Below the pieces are notes generated by a model. The model had not been told where the DNA came from and ran no database searches. It was given only the letters and a program-made list of their open reading frames with translations. Below, piece by piece: positions 22,686-58,904 of a DNA stretch of 64,000 nucleotides. The DNA is taken from contig JAMJFZ010000320.1 of NCBI GenBank assembly GCA_026225945.1, positions 14,697,501 through 14,761,500 on the forward strand. The letters run 5' to 3'. The translations under genes were made by a program, and so were the position numbers. Source of the stretch: Cricetomys ansorgei. Taxonomy: Eukaryota > Chordata > Mammalia > Rodentia > Nesomyidae. Position 1 is the first letter of the stretch; every line of letters begins with the position of its first letter.

Positions 22686-22691
22686 TTTATT
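22686..22691 (-). terminator. Candidate distal METAP2 poly(A) signal
   Basis: TTTATT on the + strand, read as AATAAA on the - strand, about 2.1 kb beyond the METAP2 stop and 0.9 kb from the USP44 hexamer. Confidence 0.4.
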
Positions 22692-23704
22692 TAGCATGAG
22701 TCGAGGAGGACACCTGGGACGGCTGTAGTACTTTCCCTCCGGATTTGTTGTGAATCTAAAACAGCTCTTCAAAGAGCCTTGAAAACAACAAAACTCGAAT
22801 CATCAACAGAAACTCAGATTTCTTATCAAATACCCAGATCACAACAAGGACATTCTAAGTTGTTCTAACAAAAACAAAACAAAACAAAAAAACAATAGTT
22901 GGGTTGTAAAATAATTTACTCTAGATTCTATCATTAATCATCAATCTAAGAATCTGTTGCCAATAGAGGGTATACCACTAAAGATAACAGCGATTCTAAC
23001 GGACGCGCAGCTAGTAAGCAAGCAATACATTTGTGTACCAGCTTTCTTTTTATAAGGTCATACTCCTTCCGGAAATTTCAGGGACACAATGTCTTTGCTT
23101 CCAACAGCTTTCTGAGATAAGTTTAGACCTTACAAGACTGCTGCCAAAAAGTAGTTTTTAAAATCCTGGGCTTAGATACCAAGTTGCTTAAAAGACAAAC
23201 ATGAAACCAGCTGGAGAGTCCCCTGCAGTGTCTATACAGAACATTCGAGGGTAGCAGTTTGAATATAAGCACCATAAAGACACAGGCCATGCAGCTAAAA
23301 ACTAGATTGCTCCCCTACAAAGAAAAGTAACATTCACTTACAGCTGGAACGTAGAAAGAGCAATTTTCAAGGCAGCACATGGTCCAGATCCAGAAGCTCT
23401 TTCTTTTCTTCAGAGACAGTGTCAAGCAAGATAAAAACTACATAGCACCCCAGAGGCAATACATCATCATTGTGCTAAGGCATACACAAATTAAGGCTTT
23501 ATCTGGGCAAATAACAATTTGAAATTATGATGGAACATTTCTACCAAACCATATATAAGAACTTAAGCAGTTAAGTAATTAGTTGGGCCCAGTCCAAACA
23601 AGCTAAGTATTATGCGTCCTTACATTTATTATGACACACTGGCTTTATAAAGATAAAAGAACCTCGTTTTCTCAAGTAATTTGTGATGTTTAAGATCTCT
23701 AACC

Positions 23705-23900
23705 TTTTTTCTCAAATATTTTATTTATGTACATTGGTGTTTTGCCCACATGTATATATGTCTGAGGGTGCCATATCCTCTGTAACAGGAGGAACAGACA
23801 GTTGTAAGCTGCCATGTTGGTGCTGGGAATTGAATCTGAGACCTCTGGAAGAGGAGCTAGTGCTCTTAACTGCTGGACCATCTACCATCTCTCCAGCCCC
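23705..23900 (-). repeat. B2 SINE inside the METAP2 3' UTR
   Basis: + strand TTAACTGCTGGACCATCTAC then CATCTCTCCAGCCCC marks the head of a copy lying in the same orientation as METAP2. If the long 3' UTR is used, it is carried in sense in the mRNA. Confidence 0.8.
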
Positions 23901-24361
23901 AAGATTTCTAACTTAAGTGCATATTTGGCTCATGAAGGAAAAAGCCCAATTCCAAGTTAACTTTCCAACTACAAAAAGATCAAAACCTTTTTTGTGGCTT
24001 TAATGTTGCTTTGGTTTTCTAATATATGGAATACGTGTTCTATAAATATAACCACTGGGTTAAGGGACTTTCACTACATCAAGGTTTTTCACATTTGTAC
24101 AATGTTTCCCCATGAATCAATACATCTTAATGATGGAAAAAGGACAAATGTTAAACATGCTTCCACAAAAAAAGGAAAACATTCCAAAAGAGGTATACTC
24201 ATTTCTACCCACTTCATACACATGAAGACCTCGTAGCCACCTTGCCTAAAGAAAATCTGTAGGTTTCTACAGGCTAGATAAAGAACACTATACTTTAGGT
24301 ACTCTCTGCTTAGAATTACAACCACAGACATTAAAATGTAGCTCTCAGATCTGAAAATGTC

Positions 24362-24367
24362 TTTATT
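24362..24367 (-). terminator. Candidate proximal METAP2 poly(A) signal
   Basis: AATAAA on the - strand about 400 bases after the METAP2 stop; it would give a short 3' UTR. Confidence 0.4.
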
Positions 24368-24772
24368 TTTTAGAAAATGGATTCCAGGAAGGTTAAAAAG
24401 CAATACCAGAGGGCATAGGTGCAGAACTGGATGGATGTAGTCATTCAAAGCATTCAAGTAAGAATATGGCAATATAAATATCCAAAAGCATCTCTTAGGT
24501 CTTCAAAACAAAATGTGTAAGTAATTCGTAACTAGTGAGTGGTACAGCATTTCCTAGACGGGGAGAAACAGTTAACATTAAAGTCCTGAAAGCCTTTTCC
24601 TTGGTTAATTACATGTAGACAGTTTGCCTTTGATCAAATTCCTTTAAACATGGATAAAGGTATTACACAGGTCCACTGTTAAAACAGACAACATGTTGCA
24701 AGTTACTTGTGGTATAATGTGTTCCAACAAAGCTTAGAAAATAAAAGACGTTGAGCTGGCTTTGGACTAAGT

Positions 24773-49426
<24,654 letters not shown>

Positions 49427-49912
49427 GTTGCCCGAAAGAGCGAGAGGGAGTGAGAGCGAGCGGCGGGGCCCGCTCCTTCTTCCCCCCCACCTCCACCGGC
49501 GACGCCGGAAGCCGCTCTCGATGGTCGGGACGCAGGGCATGCCGGGACGGCGGAGGACTGCGCCGCACGCGGCCCGAGCGCCCGCCCCCTCGTCTGGCTC
49601 CGGGCGGCGGACCGATCGGGTCTTAAGCTCCGGGTGCGCCCTGGGTGCATCTTTCGGGTTTGGAGGAGGGTCTTCGCTCCCGGGGGACCCCGGGGCGCGC
49701 GGACACGAGGCGTTCCGTGTCCCCGGTTGTTACAGATCCTCCCGGAAGCGACGGGAGGGGGTGACAATAAATGTGTCCGTCCTACACCTCCTGGATGACT
49801 CAAAGACTTGGGCTAAATTCACCGACGCGGCTCACGGAGAAGCTGGGGATAATTTCGGAAGCCGGCATCCCGCGTTCCGTGTTCGGATCCTCCTCTCCTC
49901 TCCTGGGGGCAA

Positions 49913-50028
49913 GGGGTGGTAATGCCTTTAATCCTAACACTCGGGAAGCAGAAGCAGGAGAATCTCTGGTCTACATACCAGTTTCCAGGAGTAGAGAGTG
50001 AGACCCTATCTCAGAACAAGAGGAAAAG
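49913..50028 (+). repeat. B1 SINE, shortened
   Basis: GGGGTGGTAATGCCTTTAAT to GAGACCCTATCTCAGAACAA, at the edge of the CpG island. Confidence 0.72.
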
Positions 50029-50448
50029 ATTTTCCTCATGCTTCTCTCATTTTCTAACCCGTGACAAGTCCAAGTTCTGACCGATAGGAGCCCAGTCTCC
50101 CCTAAGGATGCCGAAACGTGCCCTCCAACTTCTTAGTTTTCAGTCATGTTTTGAATTTAAGACGCCTCAACAGAGGATACTTGAATTCTGCCCGTATTTT
50201 CACCCCTAGTCTTTCACTGGAGAGCCCTATGTTCCAGATTGCATTTCTTTTTAATTTACACGATTGCCTAGGAGGCTAGTGGCTATTTAGATGAACTAGG
50301 GGGTTCTACTGAATTTGGGTCTTTGTCTACCTAAAGAGTTCTGATATTTTTATTAGTTTTAAAACTAGGCACCAAGCTTCCCTGATGTCAAAATAGCTCT
50401 GAGGTTCTAATTGATAGTGGTTTTACTGACCACAGCTACAGAAAATGG

Positions 50449-50690
50449 GGCCTAGGAGTGTAGCTCAGTGGTAGAGCTTTTGGGACGCTAAAGGCCCTGG
50501 TTTAATTCCCAACTCTGAAAAAAAAAAAATGAAGCCTAGCTGGGAGGTGGTAGTGCAGGCCTTTAATCCCATCACTCAGGAGGCAGAGGTAGATGGATCT
50601 CTTGAGGCCAGCCTGGCCTACAGAGCAAGTTCCAGAACAGCTAAAGCTACAGAGAAAAACCCTGTCTCCAAAAGCTAAAAAGAAAAAAAG
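50449..50690 (+). repeat. ID SINE followed by B1 SINE
   Basis: ID at about 50449-50530 (GGAGTGTAGCTCAGTGGTAG, A-tail), then B1 at about 50536-50690 (GAGGTGGTAGTGCAGGCCTT). Confidence 0.82.
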
Positions 50691-50944
50691 AAGCACATTA
50701 TTTATCTCGAAGGTTCAGGCAGTCCTTATCCAATCCTTCTGAAAACTGCTTCTCTTAATCTTTTACTTATCTTTATTTTTCCCCCCTGAATGTATCTCTA
50801 GATTTCAAATTTCTTTCTCTGGTTAAGAGCTAGCAGTAGAACAAGCACACTAAAAAAAGAAGTAGGCACCACTTATCCAAAATCCTTACAATTTCCCACC
50901 ACGATCTAAACCTTACCTACTTCTCTAGTCTCTCTGGTTTTTAT

Positions 50945-51125
50945 TCGGTTTGGTTTGGTTTGGTTTGGTTTGGTTTGGTTTGGTTTGGTTTTGGTTTTTG
51001 TGTTGAGACAGGGTCTCTCTATGTAGCCCTGGCTGTGCTGGAACTTTCTTTGTAGATCAAGTTAACCTAGAACTCCCAGAGATCCTATTGGAACTAAAGA
51101 CATGTTCTGCCACTCCAGGCTTTAA
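50945..51125 (-). repeat. GGTTT microsatellite and B1 SINE
   Basis: GGTTT units at about 50947-50992 form the expanded tail side of a reverse B1 (GTCTCTCTATGTAGCCCTGG). Confidence 0.85.
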
Positions 51126-51492
51126 AGTTCTTTCTGTTCTTTGAGCATTTCACACATTCTATTCCAGATGGGGTATGCTTTGCCTGACTGATGCATACCC
51201 TAATTCATTCTTTCATCCATCCATTCAATGCCTAGTATATGCCTGGAACTAGCAGTGTATGGAAAAAGAAAAAAGAACAAAACAAAAAAGAGCCCTTGTC
51301 TCAAGGAGCCAACTAACAAAAATAGATGTGAATGATTCAAACAATGACAATCAGTGATCACTTACAAGAGTAATCAGACCATGTTGAAACTTCCCTGTGA
51401 AGAAGCAACAAGGCTGAGATATGAAGGCTAAGTGTGAAAGAGAAGTTTTTAGCAAAAGGAAAGTGAGAAAAGCATCACATATAAGAGAAGTG

Positions 51493-51622
51493 CCCAGTTG
51501 TGGGAGTGGAGACTGTAATCTCAGCAATAAGGAGCTAGAGGAAGAGTGATCAAGACTTCAAGGTCATCTTTGACTGGATATTAAATTCAAGGCCAGGCCT
51601 GTGTACTACAGGAGACTGTTAG
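51493..51622 (+). repeat. Old B1-like SINE
   Basis: GTGGGAGTGGAGACTGTAAT, TCAAGGTCATCTTTGACTGG; degraded. Confidence 0.5.
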
Positions 51623-51699
51623 TTCTCAAACTCACTAACTGCTGATATTTATCATATCAAAGTGAACCTGGCCAAAAGCTTATCCCAGTATTCCTTTGC

Positions 51700-52010
51700 C
51701 TCTACCTCTTACAGGATCCTCCTGGCTTCCATACCCCACCCTCTACTCTGAACTCTCCAGCCTAGGGGGCTGGGCTGCTCTTCCTTATATGATTCCAGCT
51801 ATTTTGGTTATCTCTCTCTTGGCTTCTCTATCTCTCTTAGCTTCCTGGCCTCTTGATACCGTGGTTCCCCTCCTTCCTCTCTTTCCTCTCCCCCTTCCTC
51901 ACATGGCCCTGCAGCTCAGTCTGGTCATGCCCACCTTGGACTTCCCCAGATGTCAGTGCCTCTGGCTGTGCTCTCCTTTATAGAATAAACTTTCACCTCC
52001 ACCATACCTA
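51700..52010 (+). mobile_element. Probable LTR fragment
   Basis: Pyrimidine-rich stretch ending TTTATAGAATAAACTTTCAC, typical of a rodent LTR poly(A) region. The family is not assigned and the 95-residue ORF across it is not convincing. Confidence 0.35.
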
Positions 52011-52029
52011 GGACCAGTCATACTCTTTA

Positions 52030-52132
52030 CCTTTTTATTTTTTTTTATTTTTTTATTCAAAGACTCTGTCTCACAAAAAAAAAGAAAAGAAAGAAAAAGA
52101 AAAAGAGAGAAAGAAAAGATGGAAAAAAAAAG
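52030..52132. repeat. T-rich and GA-rich low-complexity DNA
   Basis: T-runs up to about 52062, then A/GA-rich sequence to 52132, perhaps remnants of opposing SINE tails. Confidence 0.7.
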
Positions 52133-52378
52133 AGCCAATCAGAGATTGCGCCCCGGAGCCTACCAATTCCCTCATGCCAGAACTTGCTAGAAGAGAACAG
52201 CACCAATTCCATAACCACTGGATTAGAAACTCTGGCCCCTTTCTGTAACCGTGATAACCTTCCCCCCTTCTGCCTGAACCCATTGTCCCTGTTCCAGCTT
52301 GAATAAAGGCTATTTGCATTTTGCATGCAGACTCAGTCTTTCTGGTGGTCTTTGGAGACCCGAATTCTGGCCACAACA
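52133..52378 (+). mobile_element. LTR 3' portion
   Basis: CCAAT at 52135-52139, AATAAA at 52302-52307, then a downstream part closing GAATTCTGGCCACAACA at 52378. It abuts the next LTR almost directly. Confidence 0.6.
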
Positions 52379-52382
52379 GTTT

Positions 52383-53132
52383 TGTGCACAGTTGGGAAAA
52401 GAGCTGCCTAGGCCTTGGTGTTTTGTATTGTCTGCAGGTATTGGATTTATGTGGGGGATATTTTGTTAATCCCACCAGGTGAGAATAAGACCACTACCAC
52501 AATTTGAGCCAAATTGGAGCAAGCTTGCTGTCATTTTTGGGTGCACCAAGATCTGGCCAGAGACTGCCTCCTAAAAATCAGGTTAAAGAGAACAGCCCTG
52601 AGTCCATTTCTTGAGTCCCTTTTAAGGAGTAAAATCACATGCAGATTTTACAATGGGATAGTAAGAAAGTACAGAAAAATCTCAAAAAACACAATTATGG
52701 GCCTCATGTCATTAGGGAGGGTGACTAAGGGAGTGGTTACGGAGGGTCAGGATGATCTCAAAGTCAAAGTCTCAGGTAGGGGTAGATAGGTCAGGTTCCA
52801 GGAAACAACTCAAAAAAAAAAAAAAAAGCCAACTTATTTTTTAACAGTACAGCATAATGGAGTCAGGCAGGTAGGCAGATTCCTCAGTTTGATTGCTTAT
52901 GATCTGCATGTCCTATCAGTAGAACACCTGAGGAGTAGTTCTGTATCAATAAAAATACCTGTTCTGTATCAATAAAAACAATAAAAATGAGCTCAGATGC
53001 TTTGTGTCCCATTGTCCAGGATAGCACTGGCCATGACAGTGGTTCCCTCTGCTGAGGTCTGGCAGGGTTTGCACCTATGAACACACCTGTGTGTCTCTCT
53101 TGCTGAGCCACTGCAGTACCATAACCACTACA
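52383..53132 (+). mobile_element. Rodent LTR copy A, interrupted
   Basis: The left part (52383-52478: TGTGCACAGTTGGG, TTTTGTATTGTCTGCAGGT) and right part (about 52895-53132: AGTAGAACACCTGAGGAG, CAATAAAAA, ending AACCACTACA) match copy B at 60632-60924. About 415 inserted bases separate them. TG...CA ends are present. Confidence 0.65.
52480..52893 (+). mobile_element. Insertion within LTR copy A
   Basis: Starts near CCACCAGGTGAGAATAAGAC and includes an A-run at 52812-52827. It resembles LTR or ERV sequence but I cannot name the family. Confidence 0.4.
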
Positions 53133-53204
53133 CAAGAGGCATGTATTTCTAGTATTAGATGGTATTTTAATTATCTTTTGTTTCACGACATAGTTCATGT
53201 CAGT

Positions 53205-53347
53205 TTTGTTTTGTTCTGTTTTTGACACAGGGTTTCACATATCTCAACCTGGCCTCAAACTCACTATGTAGCCAAGAATGACCTTGAACTCTTGCGTCCC
53301 CCTACCCAGGGCCTGGACTGCAGACTTACGCCATCATGCCTAGTTTA
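53205..53347 (-). repeat. B1 SINE
   Basis: Reverse copy with TTTTTGACACAGGGTTTCAC; the 5' side is degraded. Confidence 0.68.
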
Positions 53348-53349
53348 TA

Positions 53350-54100
53350 TCAGCTTTTTCTTTGTTTGTTTGAGCCTTAATTTTTCTCATCTGTCAAATA
53401 GGAAGTATGAACTGAAATTGGATCAAAATTACTGGAATGAAAAGAGGCAAAAGAGGAAATGAGTGTGATGTGCTGAGGCTGGTCTAGAAGAGCTAGCCTT
53501 GAAGGAAGGACAATGGTGAGAGGAGAGCTTACAGAGTCTTTTAATCAATGCATAGGATGGTGTCCCTTTGAAGACCAGTGAAAACCTACTAAGTAGGTAA
53601 ATGAGCAAAGGGACACAGTTAGCCTGATGGAATTGTAGCTAGCATGATTAGATTTGGAAAAGATTACCATGGCTCCAGTGTATAGAGCAGAGTTGAAGAT
53701 GGCCAGAGGGAAAGCAGGAAAGCCTGCATAAAGGTTGTTTATCATCAGGTAGGAAGTGGTGGTTCTTTACGATGATGGGTATGATGAGACAGATTTGAGA
53801 GAGATTTGGGAGATTAAAATGGGTAGAATTTAGTAATGACTTCTACACAGTGAGAGAGAATAAATATTTGAGTTCTCTTATGTTTGAGAAGGTGCAGCTG
53901 GATGAATGGTAATGTGAATCACAGAGACAGGAGAACAGTCTCCTTCTGATGGAGCAGATCACAAGTTTATTGTGAGACATACTGAGTCTGACATCTGGGA
54001 ACATCCAAACAAATGTCAAGAAGGCATACAACTATAAGGGACTGGAGTTTAAAAGAAAGATAGAGCTGGATAGAAAATTTTGAATTTAAAAAAAATGGAA
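53350..54100. other. Intergenic DNA without recognised feature
   Basis: Unique-looking, purine-rich on this strand; no gene-like ORF. Confidence 0.5.
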
Positions 54101-54102
54101 AA

Positions 54103-54285
54103 GGAGCTGGAAAGATGGCTCTGTGGCTACACACAAATACTGCCCTTGTAGAGGACCCAAGTTTAATTTCCAGCACCCTCCCACTTCAAAGCTTGGTAAC
54201 TTCCTGGAAAGTCTGATGACCCTGGCCTCCACACACACCTTAAACTCACCTGCACATACCTACACATAGATAAATTAGTCATCAG
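54103..54285 (+). repeat. B2/B3 SINE
   Basis: Forward copy: GGAGCTGGAAAGATGGCTCT to CTACACATAGATAAATTAG. Confidence 0.75.
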
Positions 54286-54362
54286 ATAATAAAGGAGAAG
54301 CAGATAATCTTTGGCAAAGAAAAGATCACATATAGATTGAATCTAGATCCAGGAATCGATAC

Positions 54363-54704
54363 TGAAAGGACCCAAAGAAAATCTAGGGCCAAGCTAAGGC
54401 CCGATTCTCACAGGTGGTTGTGGGAGCTCAGACCCCTGGGTCAAGCTAACCTGGACTCCTACGCCTCCTGTATTATGTGTTCTTCTCTGATTAGGTGGTT
54501 GTGAGTTTTAGCTTAAAAACCCCCTCTAATTCCAACCCAGTGTCAGAGTCCTGAACTTAGTTTGGAGACTGTGTTCCTGGCTATCTCTCTCTCTAGCCAG
54601 TCTTTTTCATTTTCCCTTTTTTCTTCAATTTTAAATCAAGTAAAATATTCTTTATCAATGAGTTGTGTGTTGTGTAGTAATTGGATTCCCAGGAACCTAT
54701 AACA
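54363..54704 (+). repeat. 5' LTR of the provirus
   Basis: Shares long blocks with the 3' LTR (CACAGGTGGTTGTGGGAGCT; CAATTTTAAATCAAGTAAAA). A TTAAAAA box may act as the TATA element. The transcription direction is +. Confidence 0.8.
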
Positions 54705-54707
54705 TTT

Positions 54708-54725
54708 TGGGGGCTCATCAGGGAT
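54708..54725 (+). other. Primer binding site, tRNA-Pro-like
   Basis: TGGGGGCTCATCAGGGAT lies three bases after the 5' LTR end and matches the gammaretroviral proline site at 16 of 18 positions. Confidence 0.8.
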
Positions 54726-56284
54726 GCAATTCTCTGACCCAACTGTGTGAGCTCAGCAAAAGCCTGTGTTTCTTGTTCTTTTCTCTTCTAGCATGCTGCC
54801 TCCAAAGGGAAGGAGGCTCTGTTTTTGTGTAGCGCACTGTCTGAGAGGATTTCATTGAAATCAAGATGCAGAATTGCTCACTGGTCCACAAGGGCATGGA
54901 AGACATTTTGATTGAAATGAGTTGGTTGGTTTGAATCCCACTGGACGTCTGTCTGCAAGTTCGAATCCTGCACAACTAAGAATTGTTTGTGTCTGTCCGT
55001 GTCAAATTCTGTTCTCGCTTTCACTATTCCATGTCTAGACTTTCTTTACTCTCTTTAAAACCAGGGGCCATAACCCCAGCCCCTGAAAAGTTTTGAGACT
55101 GGGATTTCTTGTGGCCTTAACCAGGACCCTCCCGAGGTGGGAGGTGAGTTCCCAAGAAAACAGGGCTAAAGACTGGACAAGAGAGCCTGGTGGGAACCAA
55201 GTTGAAACTTGAGCCTCTAGTGTCCTGGTAGGAAGGAAGTAGGTGCTGTGTGTGTGTGCCTGAGGGTATCACTGTAAATGATCGCTGAGCCCTGATTTTT
55301 TCACCTCCCCAACAGAGAAGCCTGGTGGCCTAGAGAAGGCGCGTGGGCTGCTTGGAGACAGAGACAGTTCCACTTCAGTCCAAGATGGCTATCAACCCTC
55401 TCTACCCCTGAGGGGAGAAAATGTGTTGTCAAGAAAACACAGAAACTGGTTTTGGGACATCCACACCTTCCTGGGATCCCCAACATGGCTACAGGTAAGG
55501 GAGTCTATGGCCAGATTCTGATGGGAGGTCTCTGGACAGCTGCTGGGTGTCCTACGAATTTATCCAAAGTGCATCAAGTCCTCTCTGTTAAACAGCTAAG
55601 TCTTGGCTCTCTGTGACAGAGTTTGGACTATTAGTAAAAGTATGGCCCAGTTACAATGGGGGCTCCAACAGTTTTGAAAATGCTGCGGCCCTGTGGTGGC
55701 TATCAAAAACAACAGCCACAGTAAGATAGAGTTGACTAGGACCTAAAAGATAAACAGACTTTTGTGTTGCTGAGGGCAGGGACAGAAAGGCAACCCAAGC
55801 CCTTAAAATAAAAAAAAAAAAAAAGCCCAAAAGATTGTAAGTAAATTCCAGACAAAAAGGTAGCCTAAACTCTTTAATAAAAAGATTATTGTGTATAATG
55901 TAAGTCCAGCTCTTGTTTAAAAATAAAAAAGAAACAGTAAGCTCCCTGCCTGAGCCATCTAGGGAGGGTTTTTTTTGTTTTTGTTTTGCTTTTGTAATTG
56001 TGCAGAGGGGCTGCAGGGTCCCTTCTGCCTGGAGGTCATAGTGCTGATGGGGTTTACTCAGTTTGCTATATAAAAATGTGCTGTTTGTAATTGCTTGTCT
56101 TAAAACAAGCAAACAAAACAAAACAAAGCAAAAGCCTGGGCCACAGGCACTGTTAGACCTGGATGAGTCTTTCTGAGGGAAAGGGCTTCCACCATGGAAG
56201 AGCCATGGGCCCTTAGGACTCAAAAGGGTCCCCCTCCCCCCACCCTGGTTCCTGGGAAAAACTGCAAAAGTCTCTTCCCTGAGT

Positions 56285-56770
56285 CAAAGGGCAGACAAAC
56301 AGGAGTCAGGATATACCTGCCAAATGGGGCTTAGATAACCTGAAAAAGGACCCCCACTCTGAGGGCAACCAATCAGAGAGAAGAAGCAGGGCAGGAGTGG
56401 CTCTACCTTATCTGGCCAGATGGCCTAAGGCCCATAAACTGAATGTCTTGACTTTGATAGCTAACCAGATAGAGCTTAAGAATGTGGACAGTTAGCCCCT
56501 TGAGCAGGAGCCAATCAAAACTAAACATTTGTAAACTGCATTTCTGTCCCCCAGTTAGAAACCAGGCTACCTCACCTATGTTAAAACCCCCTCTTACTGT
56601 CTATAAACAAGGCCAACAAGCCTTTGTTCAGGGTCAGCCATTCCACCTGGTGCCTGACCCCAGCATGCTGGTTTACTCTGCAGAATAAAGACTCCTTGTT
56701 TTAACATCAGACCTGGACTCCTGGTGAAACTTTGAGGGCCAAAGGGGTTCCAGAATCCTGGGCATTATAA
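56285..56770 (+). mobile_element. LTR-like segment nested in the provirus
   Basis: Has CCAAT at 56369 and 56511, TATAAA at 56602 and AATAAA at 56684, the order and spacing of a retroviral U3-R-U5. It differs from the provirus's own LTRs, so it is a separate insertion or a recombinant remnant. Its exact ends are not defined. Confidence 0.55.
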
Positions 56771-57617
56771 CCTGTTAGCTGCTTTTTCAATATAAATTAT
56801 ATATAATGGTAATGCTAACTTATTTTCTTTGGTGAACTAAAAATTCATGTAGGCCTCAGGGAACACAAGGAGCCACCTCTCACAGGTCTCCCTCCTGTTT
56901 CTCCCTGAGTGTATGATTTATCTCTCTCTTGGATGTGGAAATTCTTTCTTTTCCTAACTGCCAGAACTATAAACCTAAAAGTTCCAAATGTAAGATTTTC
57001 CTTTAAGTTTCTTAAACTATAACTCCTGTCTCTAGTATAGATACTTTAACAGATTTCCACTTGACTGACAGACGCCATCCAGAAATCAGCTACAGACTCC
57101 AAATTGCTTCAAACAGCTGTGATCCCTGGAGCTACTAAAGCTGATGTGAACCAGGTCAGCTGATGTGATTGCTTCCTGTTCTTCCAGCGGGGACATCTAA
57201 CCAGATGCATCTGATAAATGCCTCAATGCCTGAATTCCCTCCCAGCTTTTGACTAACATTCCAGCCTTCCTGGGCCCCCTAAAAACAACGCCCTAGTTTC
57301 AGTTGGAAGCAGCTACAGAAGAAGACACAACACCCCATTTCCTCATAGGCTGGAATGTTTTGGTTAAAAAAAAAAAAATTTACCCGTTGAGGCCAAATAG
57401 ACGCAGATCTGTCAACAGGTAAATTAATTAGCTAAAATAGTTCTACAATATGACAGGACACTCAACCTGCTTTATACAAAACAAAGAGTTATTGTATAGC
57501 TTTAATTACTGTCAGTCCTCTATTATCCCTTAACTGGATATATAAATTCTCATGTGGGTACCATTAAGCTGACCTATAGAGTCAAAGATTGACCAGGTAC
57601 CAGCTCAGAGACAGGAC

Positions 57618-57947
57618 TGAAATGGAGCCAAAAGAAAATCTAGTGCCAAGCTAAGGCCAGATTCTCACAGGTGGTTGTGGGAGCTCAGACCCCCAGGGTC
57701 AAGCTAACCTAGACTCCTACCCCTCCTTCTTGTGTGGCCTTCTCTGATAAGGTGGTTGTGAGTTTTAGCTTTAAAATCCCCTATAATTCCAACCCAGTGT
57801 CACAGTCCTGAACTTAGGTCAAAGACTGTGTCCCTGGCTATCTCTCTCTCTCTAGCCAGTCTTTTTCTTCTTTTCCTCAATTTTAAATCAAGTAAAATAT
57901 TCTTTATCCATGAGTTGTAGTAGTTGGATCACCAGGAACCTAAAACA
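57618..57947 (+). repeat. 3' LTR of the provirus
   Basis: Same order and orientation as the 5' LTR, with scattered substitutions and a short deletion in the GTTGTG run before the end, implying an old insertion. Confidence 0.8.
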
Positions 57948-58082
57948 ATATCTATAGTGTTTATTATGTTTACTACTAACCACATGGGAGGCTACTAAAT
58001 ACTTAAAATGCTGCTAGTCCATTAGAGATGGGCCATAGAGTCAAATCTACACCAGATTTCGAAGGCTTAATATCAAAAAGCA

Positions 58083-58400
58083 CATGCCAGGTATAGTGGT
58101 GCAAGTCTTTAATCCCAGCACTCAAGGGACAGAGGCAAGTGGGTCGCTGGGATTTTGGGGTCAGCAAGAGCTGTATACTGAAACTTTGTCTCCAATAAAT
58201 AAATAAATAAGCACATTGACACTCTCAATATTTTCCACAGATTGCCTATTGGAATTCTGGTGTTGTTTTTTGTTTTGTTTTTCTGAGATAGGGTTTCTTG
58301 GTGTATCCCTGGCTATCCTAGAAGTCACTCTGTAGACCAGGCTGGCCTCAAAGATCTGCCTGCCTCTACTTCCCTGCTGGGATTAAAGTCTTGCACTTCC
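58083..58400. repeat. Forward B1 then reverse B1
   Basis: 58083-58212 is a forward B1 (AGGTATAGTGGTGCAAGTCT) with AAATAAATAAATAA; 58262-58400 is a reverse B1 (GTAGACCAGGCTGGCCTCAA). Facing B1s could pair in RNA. Confidence 0.8.
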
Positions 58401-58900
58401 CTGTTATGGAATGATTTTTAAACACCGATTTCAATTAAAAATTATATGATTGTTGCCTGTTCTTTTTTACTTTTAAACTGTGGTTAATAGAAACCTAAAA
58501 ATCACATGAATGGATCTTACAGTATTTGTGTTGCATGATGTAAGTTTAGAGGAAGAACAAAAGATTTAGGACTAAGCCTCAAGGGACATTTGATGGGTAA
58601 GTAGGACACAGGAACTCTATTGAAGAGTACTAAAGAGGGAGTAGAGAAGAGGGGAACCAGTACTAGCGAGGGTGTGACTGGACCAACTGAAAAGGGTCAG
58701 GTGAATCTAGTAGTATAGAAGTCACCAGATCTTTGCAAGAACTATTTAGGTAGAAAAACGGGGCTCAGTAAATAAAAATGAAAAAGAGATGTATGAGGGT
58801 GGATTAAATGAAATGATCTTGACAGTCTTGACCTCTACCAATAACGTGCCCTCCACTTCCATCCCAACTTGTTAATAATTTAAGCTATGTCCAGAGTGTC
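58401..58900. other. Intergenic DNA without recognised feature
   Basis: Nothing supported. Confidence 0.5.
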
Positions 58901-58904
58901 TTAG

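Larger units (their letters stand above)
22680..24772 (-). other. Metap2: METAP2 3' untranslated region (inferred extent)
   Basis: A long AT-rich tract after the METAP2 stop. It is nearly SINE-free except for a B2 at 23705-23900, unlike the SINE-packed introns around it. Candidate poly(A) hexamers on this strand lie at 24367-24362 and 22691-22686. The extent is inferred. Confidence 0.5.
54363..57947 (+). mobile_element. Gammaretrovirus-like endogenous provirus, non-coding
   Basis: Two directly repeated LTRs (54363-54704 and 57618-57947) enclose 2.9 kb. Both start TGAAA, as murine leukaemia-type LTRs do, and end CA. The 5' LTR is followed at 54708-54725 by an 18-base primer site differing at two positions from the tRNA-Pro site of such viruses. 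Flanks ATAC and ATAT could be a decayed 4-bp target duplication. No gag, pol or env frame is recognisable; the interior is deleted, decayed and carries another LTR-like block. It resembles MuRRS/VL30-type defective elements in plan; the family name is not proved. It cannot encode virus. Confidence 0.75.

Noticed and set aside
51696..51983. 95-codon hydrophobic open frame on the + strand
   Set aside because: It lies in pyrimidine-rich LTR-like DNA; leucine/serine/proline richness follows from base composition.
55651..56223. 190-codon open frame on the - strand inside the provirus
   Set aside because: It is antisense to the element, has low-complexity stretches and resembles no viral or host protein.
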